The notes beneath the pieces were generated by a model, which saw only the letters and a list, made by a program, of their open reading frames with translations, was not told the DNA's origin and did no database searches. Positions 59,774 to 64,000 of a stretch of 64,000 nucleotides of DNA are shown piece by piece. The position numbers and the translations under genes are program-made. This stretch comes from Phoma sp. XZ068 (Eukaryota; Ascomycota; Dothideomycetes; Pleosporales; Didymellaceae), in the NCBI GenBank assembly GCA_004835665.1, contig RBKR01000013.1, positions 806,001 through 870,000 on the forward strand, written 5' to 3'. Numbering within the stretch: position 1 is the first letter of the stretch; every line of letters starts with the position of its first letter.

Positions 59774-59871
59774 AGGTTCATCAGTCCAGGTTCATCAGTC
59801 CAGGTTCATCAGTCCAGGTTCATCAGTCCAGGTTCATCAGTCCAGGTTCATCAGTCCAGGTTCATCAGCTC
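59774..59871. repeat. 14-bp minisatellite, seven copies
   Basis: AGGTTCATCAGTCC is repeated head to tail: six identical copies from 59774 to 59857 and a seventh, variant copy ending GCTC at 59871. The high identity suggests recent expansion. Confidence 0.9.
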
Positions 59872-60985
59872 ACGTTTGCGGCTTGGCTTGTGATGACCAT
59901 GCCCATACCAGAGGTGTTAGTGTAGGACAACAGCACAGAGGGGCAGTTGGTCCGTCTTCCGCCCGGAAGCGACAATGCAGTGAGAAATGCAGGCTGGGCA
60001 CGAGCAAGAAGCCCTGTGCGGCGGGATTGCAGGCTGAATGCAGCGTCTCCTTTTGCGGCGGGATGAATTCATGATGCTAGTGATGGTCCCGCGGCGGCAC
60101 GCATCCAATTGCTTGCCGCCAGCGGAAGGCGTGCTGGTGAGGGCAGGCTGGTCGTGCTGGAGAGACTACCGACGCGCGTGGACGCTAGTCATGGGTGCCG
60201 TTGTCAAGGTCAACAAAGTTGGTGCACGGCGCGGCCGACGTGGTACAGGACGAGTCTGTGACGGAGAGTGAAACGGCAGATCGAGGGATGATGACAAGAT
60301 GGAGACGCCGGCAGACGGCGAGACGACGGGCAAGTGGGCGCGGCGGGTCAAGCATTGGATCAGCGCGTGTGTTTACTCGTGTGGTGACAAGCGAGAGCGT
60401 GCCTGGATGGCGACAATGCTTGGTCCAAGTTTGGTACGGTTGCTGGGGGGGCCAGCCATGCAAGCCACTGGAGCAGCGCAGCATGGATGGTGCCCCGGCG
60501 ACGGACGTACACAACGAGCAGCGCAGCTAGCGGGCGCGACAGTCGTCGAAACTCTGGTGGCTGAGAGCTGGTCGTTTGGCAGTGCCTCCCCGCTCTGCCG
60601 TGCAGTCGTCGGCTGAGGCAGCATCCAGCATCAGCATCAGCGTCGTCGCTCTTTGTCCATTGTCCGCACGCTGCATTCATCGCACCGGCCGTTGACGAGC
60701 GCGGTCTACAGCGGAGCAGCGCAACGTCCGAGACCAACTCGTCCTGGCCACCCGCCCGCGCTAGCCTGTCTGCGGCTCGACTTTATTGCATTCGGTAGAT
60801 CCTTTGGCGACTTTTGCGAGTAGTCAACCCCTACTATCCCGCAGCATCACTTCTTCGTTACGCCCGTGCGCCCTCGACCCTCATCCCTCTGCGCGGCCCT
60901 CACCCGCTGCCACGCCTTTTGCGCCGCGAGCTGTCGTTCATTGTCCTCTGTGCCTGTTGCGAGAGGCTGCCCGCGCAAGTGTCTG

Positions 60986-61402
60986 GTAAGTCGCCGCACC
61001 ACCCCTACCCCGGCCCCCAGCCGGGCGCACAGCGTCGAGTCGACGATCCGGCCCATCAGCCAGGCGCGCGAGTGAGACGTCGGCGGCCGAGTGAGGCGCG
61101 AGCAACACCAGGCGCGAGCAACACCAGGCGAGCCGTGAAGGTCTGCAGCCAGAAGTCGCCTCCCAGGCACTGCGGCGATTGTTGGGAGCTGTTGCGGGCG
61201 TGCTAGCCGCATCGACCCCATGCACACCAGATCGACATTGCCTGACGTTGGCCTCAGTGACCACGTTGATCTCGCTGCCCTGTTGAGCGCACTCACTTGG
61301 CCGCACCTCACTGTCGCTCCTGCACGCGCCCAATTGCACACTGCACACTGCACACTGCACGCTGCACGACGCACTGATGCACTGATGCACTGTTGCTGAC
61401 AG
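60986..61402 (+). promoter_or_regulatory. possible 5' UTR intron of the 61629 gene
   Basis: A strong donor (GTCTG/GTAAGT at 60986) follows a pyrimidine-rich leader. An acceptor with branch-like GCTGAC (TTGCTGACAG, ending 61402) lies about 230 bp before the start codon. If used, a 417-bp intron is removed from the leader. There is no transcript evidence. Confidence 0.35.
61336..61392. repeat. GCACACT and GCACTGAT tandem repeats
   Basis: Three identical 7-bp units (GCACACT) and two variants run from 61336 to 61370. They are followed by two and a half 8-bp GCACTGAT units. The array lies just inside the 3' end of the possible leader intron. Confidence 0.75.
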
Positions 61403-61530
61403 CCTCCAGCACGCCGCTCACTCCACACTCGCTTTCACCGCACCGCATTACTACCGCAGCATCTCCTAGCACTCGTTACCCTCCTCGCCGCCCCGCGTAC
61501 ATGAGATAGCCGCACCGCACGCAGGCCACA

Positions 61531-61620
61531 CCGGGCACCGAGAGGCCACACCCGCGACAATCCAGGCACGAGAGGCCACACCCGCGACACTCCAGGCACG
61601 AGAGGCCACACCCGCCACAC
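61531..61620. repeat. 30-bp repeat, three copies, just before a start codon
   Basis: The 30-bp unit (core GCACGAGAGGCCACACCCGC) occurs at 61591-61620 and 61561-61590, with a slightly changed copy at 61531-61560. The array ends 8 bp before the ATG at 61629, so it must be in the 5' leader. Confidence 0.85.
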
Positions 61621-61628
61621 ACAGCGCC

Positions 61629-64000
61629 ATGGGCAAGCCGGGCCTAGGCCTCTTCACGGGGCGCAGGAAGTCGCAGAGCAACGTGCTCGACGACGCTGCA
61701 GTCGGCGCACCCGCCAGCCCTGATGTCGCTGCAGCGCCGCCCGCCGAGTCGGGCGGCTTCCGCCTCATGAGCCGGCCCGAAGTCGACAAGCTGGCCGAGC
61801 GCAGGAAGACGATGGAAAAGGAGAAGAAATCCTCGTTCCCCCGGTTCAGCGGCTTTGGCAGCACCGGCAACAAGGCTCGCAACCAGTCCTTCGAAGATGA
61901 GTCTCCAGGGTCCTCGAAACGGTAAGCCAGCACCTGGCCCCTGCGGTAGCGCCGGCGTAACTGACTCCTGCATTAGTGACAGCAAGTCGAGCAGTGGGAC
62001 GCAATTTTCGACGTCTCGTCCTTACATTAACGGCCAGCATGGGTCGACGTCCACTCTGCCCTCCTCCACCGACACGGGCTCCGACGACAACCTTTTTGCC
62101 AACGTCCCCCGCCCGCACATCTCGCAGCACAGCAGCTCTCCTGGCTCGTATTTCAGCTCCAAAAAGTCGCTGCCAGCCCTGCCCCGGACTAGCTCAGGAG
62201 CCCCGGCCAATAATAGCAACAACATGCCCTTCGGCTTTGGTAAGCGAGATCGCGCTATGACAACCTCGAGCTATGCCAGCACCGCGATGCCGCCCAAGCT
62301 CGACCAAGACCTGTCCTTTGGAGAAGATTCTTCCTTTGACGATATTTTCAGCGGACTTAACCGCAAGGCCTCCCCTGAGATGTCGCGACAGCCTGAGCCG
62401 ACGGGCCGTTCGCTCCTTGCGGAAAAGCGCACATTCCAGCCTGAGCCGATCAAAGTCCTACCACAAACCCACATCGAGGCACCCTTAAGGAGTTGGGACA
62501 GCCGTGGGTCCGCCGACAATCTCATGGACTCGCCGCGTTCAGACAACGACTCTCCGCCCATCCCGCCCCCGCACAAGTACCAACAATACGCCCCTGTCTC
62601 CATGGCCCCCGACAGCCCCGACCTGCAGTCCTCTGCCACCTTCCAAGACCGCAACGGCCACGCCGCCCGCGAGCCCTTTATGCGCGGCGGGGATAGCTCC
62701 CCCGAGCAGCAGCCCACTTCCATCTCCACCTCATCCGCAAACTCCTTCGAGACCCCCCTCTCATCGCGATCCGCATCCACCAACGCGACCCCTCGAGCAC
62801 CGCTGCCGCCGTCGGCCATTGCGTACGATGACAACGACGAGGACAACATGTTTGCACCGCCGCCTAAGCCCCAGGCTCAGACAGCCCCTGCACCCCGGCA
62901 AGCACCCCCTGCTGCACAAAACCCTCCCCGACCCGTCGATCCCTCAGGCTCGCGCGTCATGTCGCAGGCAGAGTTCCGCGAGTACCAGAAGAAGCGAGCC
63001 GCCGCTCCGCCTCCCGAGGACAGCGACTCTGAGGAGGACTACGAGGACGAGGAGGATGCCATCAAGAAGCGCGAAGAGGAGGAAGTGTTGAGGCGGAAGA
63101 ACCAGCAAATGTCGTTTGCGAGGGAAGCCATGCGTCGTTCGACAACAGCACCAGGCGACCCCAACCGGCCTGAAAGCATCATCGACAATGCCTTTGCATC
63201 CACCGGCAACGGCTTCCCGTCGGAAACTTCAATGAAGGCAGACGAGTGGGAGGACGAGGACGTTCCTCTTGGTATCCTTGCACAACACGGCTTCCCCAGC
63301 ATGGCACGCAACCGAGTACCCAGCCAACCCGCCAATGCCGTGCCATCCTACTTCCCTGACCGTCCGGCCTCTGCCGGCGCTTTAGGGGCTAACCGTGCTT
63401 CGGCCCTCCCTGCTTTCGCCAGGAACCTCCCCATGGATCCACACAACTCTTTCATGGGTGGCGGTCTCGTGCACCATGCAAACCGCGAGTCGTTGGGCTT
63501 CAACAACTTCCCTCGTGGCCCACAGTCTGTCGCTGGCGATGCAATGGGCGGGTCCTACGGGCAAGGTCCTATGGGCGCACCACCCCCACTCATGTACCAG
63601 GAGGCTGGCATGGCTGCGCCGTCTCTCGTCGATCAGATCCAGATGCGTGACATGACAAAGAAGAAGTATCTCGGCGGTGCATCCAGCAAGAAGCCTGTTG
63701 AAGGCCCGTTCACCGGCATGCTCGGAAACCAAATGAACGGCCAAGGCCAGCCCCAGAACCCCATGCGCATGACGCAAATGCCCATGATGAACGGCATGAA
63801 CGGGATGAACGGCATGAATGGCATGAACGGCATGAACCCCATGATGATGGGAGGCGCGTCTGGCCAGATGCCGATGATGGGCATGGGTCAGATGGGCGGC
63901 CAAATGGGCGGCCAAATGGGCTACATGCCGCAACAGCACGAGTTCATGCAAATGCAGCAGCAGTACCAGCAAATGCAGCAGATGATGGCTATGCAGTACC
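61629..64000 (+). CDS. low-complexity Met/Gln-rich fungal protein, 5' part
   Basis: Exon 1 is 61629-61921, the intron is 61922-61976 (55 bp, branch CTGAC). Exon 2 runs from 61977 past the end of the window; 772 residues are visible. Residues 1-97 start MGKPGLGLFTGRRKSQSN and contain a helix LMSRPEVDKLAERRKTMEKEKK. Long Ser/Pro-rich segments follow with IPPPHKY-type proline motifs. A second charged helix matches the first in style (MSQAEFREYQKKRA.. then EEEEVLRRKNQQMSFAREAM). A conserved-looking core has ADEWEDEDVPLGILAQHGFPS. Near the window end there are MNG repeats and Gln/Met-rich stretches. I do not recognise a catalytic domain. It looks like a fungal scaffold or signalling protein, function unknown. 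Confidence 0.82.
63787..63831 (+). repeat. 9-bp coding repeat ATGAACGGC, five units
   Basis: Five in-frame units, each coding Met-Asn-Gly, with two synonymous changes (GGG for GGC, AAT for AAC). A sixth, diverged unit (ATGAACCCC) follows. It lies in the Met/Gln-rich protein. Confidence 0.9.

Larger units (their letters stand above)
56940..61628. other. 4.7 kb intergenic with many tandem repeats
   Basis: The 57.0-58.5 kb part is the EMC2 3' flank with ORFs of no clear character. From 58.7 kb on there are six separate short tandem arrays, listed separately. The last 0.8 kb is GC-rich and pyrimidine-rich and is probably the leader of the gene at 61629. I saw no tRNA, gene or transposon. Confidence 0.55.

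Overview
The window is 64 kb of nuclear DNA from a filamentous ascomycete fungus. The evidence is many short spliceosomal introns (about 44-117 bp, most near 50, with GT..AG ends and CTRAC-like branch sites), fungal protein families (PRA1/Yip3, Erj5, Stt4, AP-3 delta, an AA9 polysaccharide monooxygenase, a hybrid histidine kinase, DUF3632) and low-complexity Ser/Pro/Gln proteins. Gene content suggests Pezizomycotina, perhaps Dothideomycetes, but the class is inference. No virus, transposase, rRNA, CRISPR array or convincing tRNA was seen.

Layout. 1-1.1 kb: 3' part of a Csi2/Prm5-like membrane protein gene. 3.5-5.8 kb: ArfGAP-UBA protein (Gts1/Ucp3 type) with a 17-nt microexon and an in-frame TAG inside an otherwise continuous reading frame. 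6.2-10.3 kb: three minus-strand genes, a small Gly-rich membrane protein and two neighbouring J-domain proteins (the second is Erj5). 10.9-13.0 kb: PRA1/Yip3 and a conserved unknown, both plus. 13.2-18.9 kb: a SNF2-RING protein (Irc20/SHPRH type) and a THO5-like protein, both minus. 21.5-24.3 kb: a 938-aa ankyrin protein. 24.3-35 kb: a gene-poor stretch holding a three-exon 100-aa dsRNA-binding protein, a six-exon AA9 LPMO, a secreted dienelactone-hydrolase-like enzyme and a DUF3632 protein. 35.1-42.1 kb: a SERCA-type Ca2+ ATPase and a GAF hybrid histidine kinase. 42.1-46.2 kb: 4.1 kb with no gene I can support. 46.2-55.6 kb: Stt4 PI4-kinase (five coding exons, the first only 5 nt) and AP-3 delta. 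56.0-56.9 kb: EMC2. 56.9-61.6 kb: a long non-coding interval rich in short tandem repeats. 61.6 kb to the end: 5' part of a low-complexity Met/Gln-rich protein.

How they fit together. Many genes serve the endomembrane system: ArfGAP (coat GTPase cycle), PRA1 and AP-3 delta (Rab and adaptor traffic), Stt4 (plasma-membrane PI4P), EMC2 (membrane-protein insertion), Erj5 and SERCA (ER folding and calcium). THO5 and Irc20-like act in mRNP and chromatin maintenance. The accessory part (24-35 kb) carries the secreted carbohydrate- and aromatic-type enzymes. Two divergent promoters stand out: erj5/PRA1 (619 bp) and AP-3 delta/EMC2 (336 bp). Exon structures were built by eye from splice signals, reading frame and family motifs. 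They were not checked against transcripts.
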